NCBI GenBank assembly: GCA_937887565.1
Contig: CALABS010000042.1
Location: 1-27,925, forward strand
Origin: an uncultured Rhodospirillaceae bacterium
GTDB taxonomy: Bacteria > Pseudomonadota > Alphaproteobacteria > Rhodospirillales > Magnetospirillaceae
Length of the DNA: 27,925 bases
Direction: 5' to 3'
This document shows positions 6,415-14,752 of this stretch, one piece after another (position 1 is the first letter of the stretch; every line of letters begins with the position of its first letter). The notes beneath the pieces were generated by a model. The model saw only the letters and a list, made by a program, of their open reading frames with translations, ran no database searches and had not been told where the DNA came from. Made by a program: the position numbers and the translations under genes.

Positions 6415-8526
6415 ATGCAAGTTCGTCGTATGCGGCGCCGCCGGGTGGCGTCCGCCGGTGCCGCCGTGGCGGCCGCCCTAGCCGTCTCTCCCGCCATCGC
6501 CGAGGACGTCCAGAAGCTGGACGAGGTCAGCGTCACCGCCACCCGGTCCGAGCGCGCCACCAAGGACGTGCCCCAGTCCATCACCGTCGTCGGCTCCGAG
6601 CGCATCGAGTCGGAAAAGATGTTCAACCTCAAGGACGCGCTCCAGGGCACCCCGGGGGTGATGATCGACAGCAAGAACGGCGGCTCGGACGTCCGCCTGA
6701 CCATCCGCGGCGCCGGCATCAAGGCGGCCTACGGAGTGCGCGAGATCATGGTGCTGCGTGACGGTGTGCCGGTCACCGACCCCGACAGCTTCACCCGCTT
6801 CGACTTTATCGACACCCAGGACATCGAGCGGATCGAGGTCGTGAAGGGACCTGGCTCGCCGTTCGCCGCGGGCTCGGCCGGCGGCACCATCCAGATCCTG
6901 TCCAAGTCCGTGTTCGCCGACAACGCCAACCGGGCCCGGATCGGCTTCGGCAACCAGGGCGCGGAGAACTACCACGTCCGCTACGGTGGCATGATCGACG
7001 ACGACCAGGCCGTGGCGCTGACCGCGTCGCGGCGGGTGCTGGACAACAATTGGCGCCGCTGGAACAACTTCGAGACTAATCAGATCGGCCTCAAGCACGG
7101 CCTGATGGATTCCTCGGGCGGCACGCTGGAGTCCGAAGTCAGCTTCGCCAACAGCTTCACCCAGCTGCCCGGCAGCATGACCGCCACGCAATTCAACGAA
7201 TACCGCAAGACCGGCCGCCAGGATGGCAATTCCGACGCCTGGGACAATTCCGGCCGCGATTCGTGGACCGTGTTCGCCAACAGCAAATACGAAAAGCAGT
7301 ACGGCGACCTCAGCATCCGCCCGCGTGTCTACTTCAATCACTGGGAGCACTACCACCCGGTGACCGGCGTGATCAATGTCAGCGAGGGCAACTACATCTT
7401 CGGCACCGACCTGGAAGGCGGCCTCGACCACAAGGTGGCCGCCCTGCCGTCGGCCCTGGTCGGCGGCGTCAGCCTGCGCAGCGACCTGTCGCTGGACGCC
7501 CGCAAGTATCGCTATCGCGACTACACGAAACGGTTCAACAGGATCACCGCCACCCTGTCGGACATCCAGGGCGAACTCCTGGAGACTTCGGACACCAAGA
7601 ACTTCATGGCCGGTGTCTTCCTCCAGGAGACCGTCAATCCCACCGACCGTCTTTCCGTGGACGTCGGCGCCCGCCTGGACCGCTCGTTCTTCTACATCGA
7701 CACCAACGAGATGTATAAGTACGACTACTCCTTGGCGCGATACACCGTCGGGGAAGGCCAGTCGCGGGCGACTCCGACCTACACGCTGTTCTCACCCAAG
7801 CTCGGCCTATCCTATAAGCTGACCCCGCAACTGACAGGCTACGGGTCGATCGCCCGCGGCGAGCAGGTGCCGTCGTCGTCCGAGATCACCAGCAATCCCG
7901 GCCTCAAGCCCGCCAAGTCCATGAACTACGAGGTCGGACTCAAGCTCCGCTCGTCGGACTGGGCGTTCGACGCGGCCGCCTACTACAACCCCGTCCGCGA
8001 CGACATCGTCCAGGTCTATACCGATGGCGAATCCGTCTACCAGAACAGCGGCGTAACCGAGAAAAAGGGCTTCGAACTGGCCCTGAGCCACGCCCTGACC
8101 AAGGAGCTGACCCTCGGCGGCTCGTACAGCTACAGCGACTACGTCTACGACCGCTTCCACGAGGTGGTCGGGACGACCACGAAGGACCGGTCGGGGAACC
8201 GGGTGCCGCTGGTGCCCATGAACCAGTACTCGATCTTCGCCGAGTACAAGCATGCCGAAACCGGACTCAAGGCCAGGGTGCAGAGCAACACCTGGGAGTC
8301 CTACCAGATGGACGCGGCGAATTCGGCGGAATACGGCGGATTCTGGTTCGTCACCAACGTGATGCTGGGCTGGGACATCACCCCCAACCATTCGCTGTCG
8401 CTCAACGTCGACAACGTCTTCAACGAGCACTACGCGGTCGAGGCCAAGAAGGACACGCGCGGCACCGCGACCTACACCGGCGCCGCGCCTCGCACCTTCC
8501 TCGCCACCTACACCGCCAAGTTCTAG
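6415..8526 (+). CDS. TonB-dependent outer-membrane receptor
   Basis: A 703-residue outer-membrane receptor. The signal peptide ends near residue 29 (Arg-rich start, AVSPAIA). A TonB box-like segment LDEVSVTATR lies at 35-44. The plug domain at about 45-160 includes RGAGIKAAYGVREIMVLRDG and IERIEVVKGPGS. A 22-strand-type barrel follows with aromatic belts, ending in a terminal Phe as needed for outer-membrane assembly. A longer upstream in-frame extension exists, but the ATG at 6415 begins a proper signal peptide and has GGAG ten bases before it. The substrate is unknown; the gene context (DUF2946, polyferredoxin, dedicated TonB) suggests a metal ion or metal chelate rather than a sugar. Confidence 0.93.
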   Translation: MQVRRMRRRRVASAGAAVAAALAVSPAIAEDVQKLDEVSVTATRSERATKDVPQSITVVGSERIESEKMFNLKDALQGTPGVMIDSKNGGSDVRLTIRGAGIKAAYGVREIMVLRDGVPVTDPDSFTRFDFIDTQDIERIEVVKGPGSPFAAGSAGGTIQILSKSVFADNANRARIGFGNQGAENYHVRYGGMIDDDQAVALTASRRVLDNNWRRWNNFETNQIGLKHGLMDSSGGTLESEVSFANSFTQLPGSMTATQFNEYRKTGRQDGNSDAWDNSGRDSWTVFANSKYEKQYGDLSIRPRVYFNHWEHYHPVTGVINVSEGNYIFGTDLEGGLDHKVAALPSALVGGVSLRSDLSLDARKYRYRDYTKRFNRITATLSDIQGELLETSDTKNFMAGVFLQETVNPTDRLSVDVGARLDRSFFYIDTNEMYKYDYSLARYTVGEGQSRATPTYTLFSPKLGLSYKLTPQLTGYGSIARGEQVPSSSEITSNPGLKPAKSMNYEVGLKLRSSDWAFDAAAYYNPVRDDIVQVYTDGESVYQNSGVTEKKGFELALSHALTKELTLGGSYSYSDYVYDRFHEVVGTTTKDRSGNRVPLVPMNQYSIFAEYKHAETGLKARVQSNTWESYQMDAANSAEYGGFWFVTNVMLGWDITPNHSLSLNVDNVFNEHYAVEAKKDTRGTATYTGAAPRTFLATYTAKF

Positions 8527-8537
8527 GGAGACGGACC

Positions 8538-9359
8538 ATGCGCGTTCCCATGTTCCTGGCCATGGCGCTGCTGGCCGCCGCCCCGGCGGCGGCGCAGCAT
8601 GCGAACCATGGCGCCCCCCCGGCCGCGAATGCCGGCGAACCCGATTGGACCAAGCTGCCCACGCTGTCGGCGGCCCTCAGGGGTCGCACGGGAGCCCAGG
8701 TCTCGGCCTTCAACGGTGCCGCCAGCGAGATCATCGCCACGGCGCCGGACGGCACCACCGCCACGCTGGCGCTCACCTCCGGCACGGCGTCCTACAAGCC
8801 GGCGACGGGCAACTACCATCTGCTGGCCGCCGTCGATTCCTGCGACGCCCACGTCGCCACCGCGGCCACGGCGGTCTATTTCCCCAATCCCGGCCGGGCT
8901 CCCACCGACATCCTGGCGGCCCCGCGCCAGGGCCTGACGGTCGTGCCCGAACGGCTCCCGCGCGAGCACTCCGCCTACCGCGCCGGCGAGACCTGGCGGT
9001 TCCTGGTGACCATGGACGGCCAGCCCTTCCCGGGCGCCAAGGTGCGGTTCGAAACCGCCAATGGCAGCCGCGCCGAACTGGTGTCGGAGGTCGACGGCAC
9101 CGTCGACGTCACCTTCCCCGAGGATTTCCCGCCCCGCGACCAGCGGCCGCCGGAAGCCCATGGTCGGCCGGTGACCGCCGATTTCGTGGTGGCCGCCACC
9201 TTCCAGACCGGCACCGTCCAGCACATCGGCGCGTTCAACTACTCCTACCGGCCCGGGGCCTACGACGGGTCGTCGTTGGCCACCGGGGCCGGCTTCGCCG
9301 TACTGGGCATGGTCGCCGCCGCCCCGCTGCTCCGCCGCCGCAAGGGAGGGGCCAAATGA
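8538..9359 (+). CDS. membrane-anchored periplasmic protein, DUF4198-like
   Basis: A 273-residue exported protein with a signal peptide cleaved near residue 20 (AAAAQ/HANHG). A His-containing N terminus is followed by beta-rich domains, with a C-terminal hydrophobic helix at about 246-264 and an RRRK stop-transfer end. The part around FLVTMDGQPFPGAKVRFE resembles DUF4198/Greek-key periplasmic domains that accompany nickel/cobalt or other metal uptake genes; this assignment is tentative. A single internal Cys (C102, DSCDAH) is adjacent to His. The gene starts 11 bases after the receptor and its stop overlaps the next start (ATGA), so it is translationally coupled to the polyferredoxin. It is probably a periplasmic partner that handles the imported substrate. 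Confidence 0.65.
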   Translation: MRVPMFLAMALLAAAPAAAQHANHGAPPAANAGEPDWTKLPTLSAALRGRTGAQVSAFNGAASEIIATAPDGTTATLALTSGTASYKPATGNYHLLAAVDSCDAHVATAATAVYFPNPGRAPTDILAAPRQGLTVVPERLPREHSAYRAGETWRFLVTMDGQPFPGAKVRFETANGSRAELVSEVDGTVDVTFPEDFPPRDQRPPEAHGRPVTADFVVAATFQTGTVQHIGAFNYSYRPGAYDGSSLATGAGFAVLGMVAAAPLLRRRKGGAK

Positions 9360-10390
9360 ACGCCTATTTTATGAACCGTCTGCGCCCGTGGGTGCAGGCG
9401 CTGTCCCTGGTCGTCCTGGTCTACGGATCGAGTGTGGTCGGCTTCTATTCCGCCGAGAAGCTGTCCGGCGCCCTGCCGGTGCTGTCCTGCGCTTATGACC
9501 AGGAGAACAGCGCCTATTGCGTGCTGATTCCCTTGCAGCACCAGCTCCATCACCGGCTGGGGGAGGGGCTGGTGAAGCTCCAGGCAGTGACCATGGGCAT
9601 GGTCATGCCGCTGGTCTTCACCATGCTGAGCTTCCTGGTCTTCTTCCTGGTCCTCAACAAGGCGTTCTGCGGCTGGATCTGCCCCTTGGGGACCGTCCAG
9701 GAATGGATCTACGCCGCCGGCCGCCGCCTCGGCCTGGGCACCCGCCGGGTCCCCGACGGCAGCCGCGGGCGGGTGTCGGCGGTCAAATGGGTCATCCTGG
9801 CGCTGTTCGTGCTGGCGGTGCCGCTGGTGTCGGGGATGGGCCTGGCCCCCCATGCCTTCCGCGATCCATGGTGCCAGGTCTGCCCGTCGCGCATCGTCAC
9901 CACCTTGCTGACGGCCAATGGCGAACAGGTGGCGGTGCCGTTCAAGGGCGACTGGGCCGACACCGCCTTCGCGGCACTCCGCAACCTGGTGTTCGGCTTC
10001 GGCGCCTTGTTCGCCCTGACCTTCCGGCAGCCGTTCTGCCGCATCTGCCCGATGCTGTCGCTGCACGCGCTGTTCCGCCATTTCGCGCCCCTGCGGCTGG
10101 CGAAAAGAGCCAGCGACCGCTGCGACCGCTGCGGCCTGTGCGCCAAGGCCTGTCCCATGGACATCCGCGAGGTGCAGACGCGGGTCGGCGCCGCCGCCTT
10201 CACCGACGACTGCACCCTGTGCGGCCGTTGCGTCGCCTTCTGCCCCGAGGACGGCACCCTGGCCCTGGCCCTGGGGCCGTTCCGGCTGGTGGAATCGTCC
10301 AAGGCCGCGTTCGCCCGCGTCACCCGCGCCGAGAGCCCCGAGGGCGACCCAAAGCCGGCGCGGCGGCGGGCCAAGGAGGCTGCGTCGTGA
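9356..10390 (+). CDS. membrane polyferredoxin, NapH/NosR/CcoG-like 4Fe-4S protein
   Basis: A 344-residue membrane iron-sulfur protein. It has about four hydrophobic helices, with the NapH/NosR-type motifs C105-GWI-C109-P, W-C173-QV-C176-P and F-C228-RI-C231-P. Two classical 4Fe-4S sites follow near the C terminus (C256, C259, C262, C266-P and C286, C289, C292, C296-P). Such proteins pass electrons between cytoplasm or quinone pool and the periplasm. The loop after the first helix adds C45, C55 and H62/H65/H66, which might contact a metal. It starts in an ATGA overlap with the previous gene. No nap, nos or cco genes are nearby, so its partner is probably within this uptake operon. Confidence 0.85.
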   Translation: MNAYFMNRLRPWVQALSLVVLVYGSSVVGFYSAEKLSGALPVLSCAYDQENSAYCVLIPLQHQLHHRLGEGLVKLQAVTMGMVMPLVFTMLSFLVFFLVLNKAFCGWICPLGTVQEWIYAAGRRLGLGTRRVPDGSRGRVSAVKWVILALFVLAVPLVSGMGLAPHAFRDPWCQVCPSRIVTTLLTANGEQVAVPFKGDWADTAFAALRNLVFGFGALFALTFRQPFCRICPMLSLHALFRHFAPLRLAKRASDRCDRCGLCAKACPMDIREVQTRVGAAAFTDDCTLCGRCVAFCPEDGTLALALGPFRLVESSKAAFARVTRAESPEGDPKPARRRAKEAAS

Positions 10391-11031
10391 TGGCCGCGCC
10401 GGTCCTCGACCTGGCCGGCATCGCCGCAGTGTTCCTGCTGGGCGTGTCGGTGGGGCTGACGGCCTGCGCGGTGTCCTGCCTGCCCTTCATCGGCACCTGG
10501 GCCTTCGCCCGTGCCGGTGGAGGATGGGCGGGGGCGGAGGATCTGGCGCTGTTCCTGGCCGGCCGCCTCGCCGGCTATGGCGCCCTGGGCGGGGCGGCCG
10601 GCATGGCCGGCGACGCCCTGGCCAGGACCCTGAACGGGCCGTCGGGCCACGTCGCCTTGGGCGTGGCCGGCATCGCCGCCGGCCTGTCCCTGGCGTGGAC
10701 CGCGCCCGCCAGGGGCGGCGCGTCATGCCGGGCCGCGAACGCGGCGCTTCCTCCGTTCGCCCTGGGCGCGGCCCTGTCGCTGACGCCCTGCGCCCCCTTG
10801 GGATCGCTGCTGGCGGCGTCTGCCATGGGGGGAAACGCCGCCACCGGAGCGGTCATGGGAACCGTGTTCGGACTGGGCGCGGCGGTCACCCCGCTGATGG
10901 TGGTGGTGCCGCTGCTGGGGCTGTTCGGGCGCGGCCTGCGCATCCGTTCCGGCCTGGAGCGGTGGCTGCGGTTCGGCGGCGCCGCGGTGCTTGTCGCTTT
11001 GGGCGCCCGCCGCCTGCTGATGCTGGCGTGA
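10390..11031 (+). CDS. DsbD/TauE-like (DsbD_2, UreH-type) membrane protein with Cys pair
   Basis: A 213-residue protein with about six membrane helices arranged as a repeated half. C26 and C30 lie in the first helix (TACAVSCLP) and C134 in the mirrored position of the second half (LTPCAPLGS). This resembles the redox Cys pair of DsbD and CcdA, which carries electrons across the membrane by thiol exchange. Automatic annotation usually calls such genes sulfite exporter TauE/SafE. The start codon overlaps the preceding stop (TGATG); a GTG one codon earlier is also possible. With the polyferredoxin upstream it may form a route for reducing equivalents to the periplasm. Confidence 0.7.
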   Translation: MAAPVLDLAGIAAVFLLGVSVGLTACAVSCLPFIGTWAFARAGGGWAGAEDLALFLAGRLAGYGALGGAAGMAGDALARTLNGPSGHVALGVAGIAAGLSLAWTAPARGGASCRAANAALPPFALGAALSLTPCAPLGSLLAASAMGGNAATGAVMGTVFGLGAAVTPLMVVVPLLGLFGRGLRIRSGLERWLRFGGAAVLVALGARRLLMLA

Positions 11032-11049
11032 GGGGAGCAGGAGGCACAC

Positions 11050-11820
11050 ATGGACACCACTTTCCGCCCGTCGCTTCTGTCGGACTCGCATCGTGGACGC
11101 TGGCTGTCGTCCACCTTGGCCATGGCCCTGCACGGAACGGTCGCGGTCGCCGCCGTTGTCGGGATCGGCTTCGATCCGTCGCCGGTGGATGTCGAGCCGC
11201 ACGTCGTGGTCGAGCTGGTGGCGGTGGCGGCGCCGGTCCCGGTCGCCGCCCCAGAGCCACCGGCGCCAATGCCACCGGCGCCAATGCCGCCGGCACCGCC
11301 GACCCCGGCCAGCAAGCCTACCCCCCCGCCGCCCCTCCCCAAGGCGGTTCCCAAGGCGGCCATGCCGGTGAAAAATGCGCGCCCGACGCTGTCCGAACCG
11401 GCCCCGCCGTCGGCCCCCGACGCGGTCGCCGAGGCGCCCGCGACCGACTCCGCCCCCGCCGTGGCCGCCAGCGGCCCTCCGACGGCCGACGCGCCGCCGC
11501 CGGCCCATCCGGCTCCGGTCCAGCAGGCCTATTCACCGCCGGTCGGGCGGGCCGGCTATCTGTCGAACCCGCGTCCGGCCTATCCCATGCTCGCCCGCAA
11601 GCGGGGCTGGGAGGGAATGGTCACCCTGTTGGTCGAGGTCGCCGCCGACGGCCACCCGGTGTCTGTCGAGATCAAACGCTCGTCAGGGCATTCCGTCCTG
11701 GACAACTGCGCCGTGGCCGCCGTGCGGCAATGGCGGTTCCAGCCGGCGCGACGGGGCGGAAGCGCCGTGACGGCCAGCGTCGAGGTGCCGATCCGCTTCG
11801 ATCTGCAGGAGGGGACGTGA
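11050..11820 (+). CDS. tonB: TonB energy transducer
   Basis: A 256-residue TonB protein. It has an uncleaved N-terminal membrane anchor at about 20-42, a long Pro/Ala-rich periplasmic spacer at about 60-165 and a TonB C-terminal domain at about 165-252. The domain shows the signature NPRPAYPMLARKRGWEG and ends in VRQWRFQPA, with intact features for touching the receptor TonB box. It has a strong ribosome site (GGGAGCAGGAGG) and closes the receptor operon 18 bases after the DsbD_2-like gene. No exbB or exbD is present here, so it must share a motor encoded elsewhere. It is likely dedicated to the receptor at 6415-8526. Confidence 0.92.
   Translation: MDTTFRPSLLSDSHRGRWLSSTLAMALHGTVAVAAVVGIGFDPSPVDVEPHVVVELVAVAAPVPVAAPEPPAPMPPAPMPPAPPTPASKPTPPPPLPKAVPKAAMPVKNARPTLSEPAPPSAPDAVAEAPATDSAPAVAASGPPTADAPPPAHPAPVQQAYSPPVGRAGYLSNPRPAYPMLARKRGWEGMVTLLVEVAADGHPVSVEIKRSSGHSVLDNCAVAAVRQWRFQPARRGGSAVTASVEVPIRFDLQEGT
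11257..11286 (+). repeat. 15-base tandem repeat in the tonB proline spacer
   Basis: CCACCGGCGCCAATG occurs twice in direct succession (11257-11271 and 11272-11286), with a diverged third unit after it. It encodes PPAPM units. This is a site of likely replication slippage that keeps frame because the unit is a multiple of three, so spacer length may vary between strains. Confidence 0.8.
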
Positions 11821-11849
11821 GCGACCGCGGCGCTTGAACGCCGAACGGC

Positions 11850-12254
11850 CTACGGCCTGGCCGCGAGGAAGCGCGCGTAGTCGGCGTCATCCTCCAGGAC
11901 GTGGAAGTGCCACCAGTTCTTCAGCAGGCCCAGCAGTTCGATGCAGACCTTGTCGCTCTCGCCGGCGCGGTAACGCTCGAACAGCGCGTGCACCTCGGCG
12001 GCGAAACGGTCATGGGCCGCCAGATGGGCCGCCGCCTTGGGATAGCCGCAGGCCTCGAACACGCGCCGTTCGTGGTCGAAATGGCCGCTCACGTATTCCA
12101 TCAGGATGGCATAGACCCGCTCCATGTCCGGCAACGGCTTGTCCGTGGCATAGGCGTCATGCAACTGACCGATGAGGTCGAAAAGAATCTTGTGGTCGCG
12201 GTCCAGCTCGTCGTCGCCGACGGAGAACCGATCCTGCCATTCCGCATAGCTCAT
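11850..12254 (-). CDS. bacteriohemerythrin
   Basis: A 134-residue single-domain hemerythrin, the normal length for the bacterial form. All seven di-iron ligands can be placed: H21 (DRDH), H58 and E62 (HFDHE), H77 and H81 (HLAAH), H118 and D123 (HFHVLEDD). It should bind O2 reversibly at an oxo-bridged di-iron centre in the cytosol, as an oxygen store or sensor or for delivery to oxygen-requiring enzymes. The start at 12254 gives the usual MSYAEWQDRFSVG opening; longer in-frame extensions to 12401 are not family-like. It is convergent with tonB and divergent from the binding-protein/kinase module. Confidence 0.9.
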   Translation of the reverse strand: MSYAEWQDRFSVGDDELDRDHKILFDLIGQLHDAYATDKPLPDMERVYAILMEYVSGHFDHERRVFEACGYPKAAAHLAAHDRFAAEVHALFERYRAGESDKVCIELLGLLKNWWHFHVLEDDADYARFLAARP

Positions 12255-12350
12255 GCGCAATCCACTCGGAAGTGTCGAACCTACGGTATCCACCGTACTC
12301 CGCGGTGAATAGTTGAACAATGGGCAATCATCCTGTGCGCGTACTTCCTG

Positions 12351-12379
12351 TTTATATGCGCCGCAAACCATATTCGCAA
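12351..12379 (-). promoter_or_regulatory. promoter candidate for the hemerythrin gene
   Basis: Reading on minus, TTGCGA (12379-12374) and TATAAA (12356-12351) are separated by 17 bases. Transcription would begin near 12344 and give a leader of about 90 bases before the start codon at 12254. This arrangement also argues against the longer upstream starts. Confidence 0.5.
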
Positions 12380-12387
12380 ACCTTCGA

Positions 12388-12393
12388 TATAAT
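12388..12393 (+). promoter_or_regulatory. consensus -10 box for the sensor module
   Basis: A perfect TATAAT with no good -35 box, which suggests an activator-dependent promoter. The start point would be near 12400, leaving a 20-base leader with GGGGGA (12406-12411) in front of the ATG at 12420. It lies just upstream of the divergent hemerythrin promoter, so the two probably influence each other. Confidence 0.45.
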
Positions 12394-12419
12394 CTGCCCA
12401 ATGTATGGGGGATTGGCCC

Positions 12420-13262
12420 ATGCGCCGCAGATGCTTCCTCGCCACCTTCGCCGCCGCCGCCGTTTTCGGACGGGGACGGGTGCGCGCCACCACGGTTCCG
12501 CTACGGATCGGCCTGATGCCGCTCTCCTGCCCCACCACCCTGCTGCGATACCATCAGCCGCTGCGGTCCTCGCTCGCCGCGCAACTGCGCCGGCCGGTCG
12601 AGCTGTTCTCCGCGCCTGATCTCGACGGCCATTTCGCCGATATCCGCCGCGGGGAATTCGACCTCGTCGTCACCGGTCCCCATTTCGGCGCCTGGGCGAT
12701 CGCCAACGGTTACCGCCCCATCCTGCGCTATGGGGCGACGCTTCGCCCGGTGATCGTGGCGACGCCGGCCTCCGGCATCCGCGCCCCAGCCGACCTGCGG
12801 AATCGCGTCGTCGCGTTGGGCGGGCGCCTGTCGGTCGCCGCGATCTCCGGGGAAGCCTGGATGGCATCCGAGGGTTTGCGCGCGGGCAACGACTATGTGC
12901 CGCGATTCGCGCCCACGGACGACACCGCGATCCTGTCCGTCGTCACCGGCGAGGCGGATGCGGCGGTCACCACCAACACCGCCTTGGACGGCACCCCGGC
13001 CGGCGTGCGCCAGCACGTGGTGACAATCGACGGCGATGCCACGATGCCAAACCTGTTCACCGTGGCCAACGCGGCGCTGAGCCGGGAAGAAGTCGTCGCG
13101 CTACGCAAGGCGCTGCTCGCGTTCGGTCGTTCGGCCGATGGAAAGGCGTTCTTGTCCCGCAACGGCTCGCGCGACTACGCCGACATCACCCCGGACGATC
13201 TCGCCGCCGTCGAGCCGCTCCTGGACCGGCTTTCGGGGCTCATGGCCCGGGACGGTGCGTGA
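12420..13262 (+). CDS. PhnD-like periplasmic substrate-binding protein, likely sensor partner of the kinase
   Basis: A 280-residue exported protein. The N terminus RRRCFLATFAAAAVFG is a signal peptide, possibly Tat-like or lipoprotein-like, but no clear lipobox is seen. The mature part has the two-lobe type-2 periplasmic-binding fold: LRIGLMPLS at the start, FDLVVTGPHFGAW, the hinge-region segment ADLRNRVVALG, and GEADAAVTTNTAL. This is the phosphonate-binding (PhnD/phosphate-phosphonate) group. No ABC transporter genes follow. Instead the stop overlaps the kinase start (TGATG), so it most likely feeds a ligand signal to that kinase, as in TorT/TorS-type or PhnD-linked sensor systems. Confidence 0.8.
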   Translation: MRRRCFLATFAAAAVFGRGRVRATTVPLRIGLMPLSCPTTLLRYHQPLRSSLAAQLRRPVELFSAPDLDGHFADIRRGEFDLVVTGPHFGAWAIANGYRPILRYGATLRPVIVATPASGIRAPADLRNRVVALGGRLSVAAISGEAWMASEGLRAGNDYVPRFAPTDDTAILSVVTGEADAAVTTNTALDGTPAGVRQHVVTIDGDATMPNLFTVANAALSREEVVALRKALLAFGRSADGKAFLSRNGSRDYADITPDDLAAVEPLLDRLSGLMARDGA

Positions 13263-14752
13263 TGCGACCATTTCTCTCGCGGAGCGACACCTACCGCCGG
13301 TCCCTGCGATCCCGCCTCATCGTCGCGACGATCCTCGTCGAGGTGCTGATGCTGGGATTGCTGGTCGGCAACAGCCTGCGACTCGCCAACCTGCATCTGG
13401 TCCGAATGGCCGAGGGCCGCCTGAGCGAGTTGGAGGAGGCCTTTTCCATCTCCCTTGCCGGGCCGCTGGCGGCCCGCGACCACGCCAACCTGCGCAGCCT
13501 TGTCGACCGCCTGATCACCCTCGACGACATCGCCTATCTTGCGTTGTCGGACTCGGCGGGACAGCGGCTCGCCGCCGCCGGGCTGGTTCCGGCCACCCTG
13601 CCGCCTCCCGATGCCCTCGTCTCCATGAGTATGGAAATCCACAACGCGGTGGTGGCGGTCGAGCTGTTCGACCAGACGATGGGGACGCTGCACTACGGGA
13701 TGTCGACCGACTTCCTCAAGCGGGCCAGGAGGGACCTGATCACCCAGGGCCTGACCATCGCCGCCTTGGAGGTTCTGCTGTCGGCGGTGGTGCTGTCGGC
13801 CATCGCCTTCCTGCTGACCCGCCGACTGGAAAGCCTGACCTATGCCAGCGTGCGCATCGCCGCCGGCGACTATCGGGCCATGGTGCCGGAGGGAGGCAAC
13901 GACGAGGTCGCCGCCCTGTCCCGGGCCTTCAACGCCATGACCGAGGCGGTCCGCAGCCATGTCGATGAGTTGGAGCGCACCGCCGAGGCGTTGCGGTGCT
14001 CCAACGAGGAGCTGGCGCGGCTGGCCGAGGTCACGGCCCACCACCTGCAAGAGCCTTTGCGTCACGTCGCCAGCTACGCCCAACTGCTGGGCAGCCGCTA
14101 CCACGGCCGCCTTGATCGCGAGGCCGACGAATTCATCCGCTACATGGTGGCCGGCGTCCAGCAGATGAAGACCATGCTGGTCGAGCTGCAGGCCTATATC
14201 GCCGTCGACGTGTCGCCCGTGCCGGCATCGGCCCGGGCCGACCTCGCCGCCTGCCTCGCCGAGGCCCGGCACGACCTGGCCGGAATGCTGGCGACCTCGG
14301 AGGTCTCGGTCACGGCCGGCCCGCTTCCGGTGGTGCGCGGCGACCATGCCCAACTGGCCCTGGTCTTCCGGCAACTGCTTGAAAACGCGATCGTCCATGG
14401 CGGTCACCGGGTCTCCGTCACCGTCAGCGCCGAATGGCTGGACGGCCGGGCGACGGTCTGCGTGGGCGACACCGGCCCCGGCATCGAGCCCTGCGTCCGC
14501 ACCCAGGTGTTCGAACTGTTCCGGGGAAAAAGCCTGGGAACCGGCATCGGTTTGCCCATGGCCAAGAAGATCGTCCGCCGCCACGGCGGCCACGCCTGGA
14601 TTCAGGCCAATGGCAACCGTGGAACCTGCGTGTGCTTCACCCTGCCCGTCGACCAGCGGGAGGGCCGGGCGAAGGATGCGGTGGCGCGCCCTGCAGGATT
14701 CGAACCTGCGACCTGCCGCTTAGAAGGCGGCTGCTCTATCCAACTGAGCTAA
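13262..14752 (+). CDS. membrane sensor histidine kinase; frame runs into antisense tRNA-Arg
   Basis: A 496-codon frame. Transmembrane helices lie at about 18-38 and 164-186 around a periplasmic sensor, HAMP at about 187-238, a dimerisation/phosphoacceptor domain with AHHLQEPLRHV (His260; the usual acidic residue after it is His261), then an ATPase domain. That domain has an N box (LLENAIVHGG), G1 (GDTGPGIEP) and G2 (GTGIGLP). It is coupled to the binding protein by a one-base overlap. No response regulator is adjacent. The recognisable kinase ends near residue 465; residues 474-496 (tail RPAGFEPATCRLEGG) are the reverse complement of tRNA-Arg, because no stop codon occurs before it. Confidence 0.85.
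   Translation: MRPFLSRSDTYRRSLRSRLIVATILVEVLMLGLLVGNSLRLANLHLVRMAEGRLSELEEAFSISLAGPLAARDHANLRSLVDRLITLDDIAYLALSDSAGQRLAAAGLVPATLPPPDALVSMSMEIHNAVVAVELFDQTMGTLHYGMSTDFLKRARRDLITQGLTIAALEVLLSAVVLSAIAFLLTRRLESLTYASVRIAAGDYRAMVPEGGNDEVAALSRAFNAMTEAVRSHVDELERTAEALRCSNEELARLAEVTAHHLQEPLRHVASYAQLLGSRYHGRLDREADEFIRYMVAGVQQMKTMLVELQAYIAVDVSPVPASARADLAACLAEARHDLAGMLATSEVSVTAGPLPVVRGDHAQLALVFRQLLENAIVHGGHRVSVTVSAEWLDGRATVCVGDTGPGIEPCVRTQVFELFRGKSLGTGIGLPMAKKIVRRHGGHAWIQANGNRGTCVCFTLPVDQREGRAKDAVARPAGFEPATCRLEGGCSIQLS

Noticed and set aside
5936..11820. Methanobactin-type or FTR1-type (FtrABCD/FetMP) uptake system
   Set aside because: No methanobactin precursor or maturase, no FTR1 permease, no P19 protein and no cupredoxin is encoded; only the polyferredoxin element is shared with Ftr systems.
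11821..11849. Terminator between tonB and the hemerythrin gene
   Set aside because: CGGCG...CGCCG (11828-11843) can pair, but the stem is only five bases and no T run follows in either direction.
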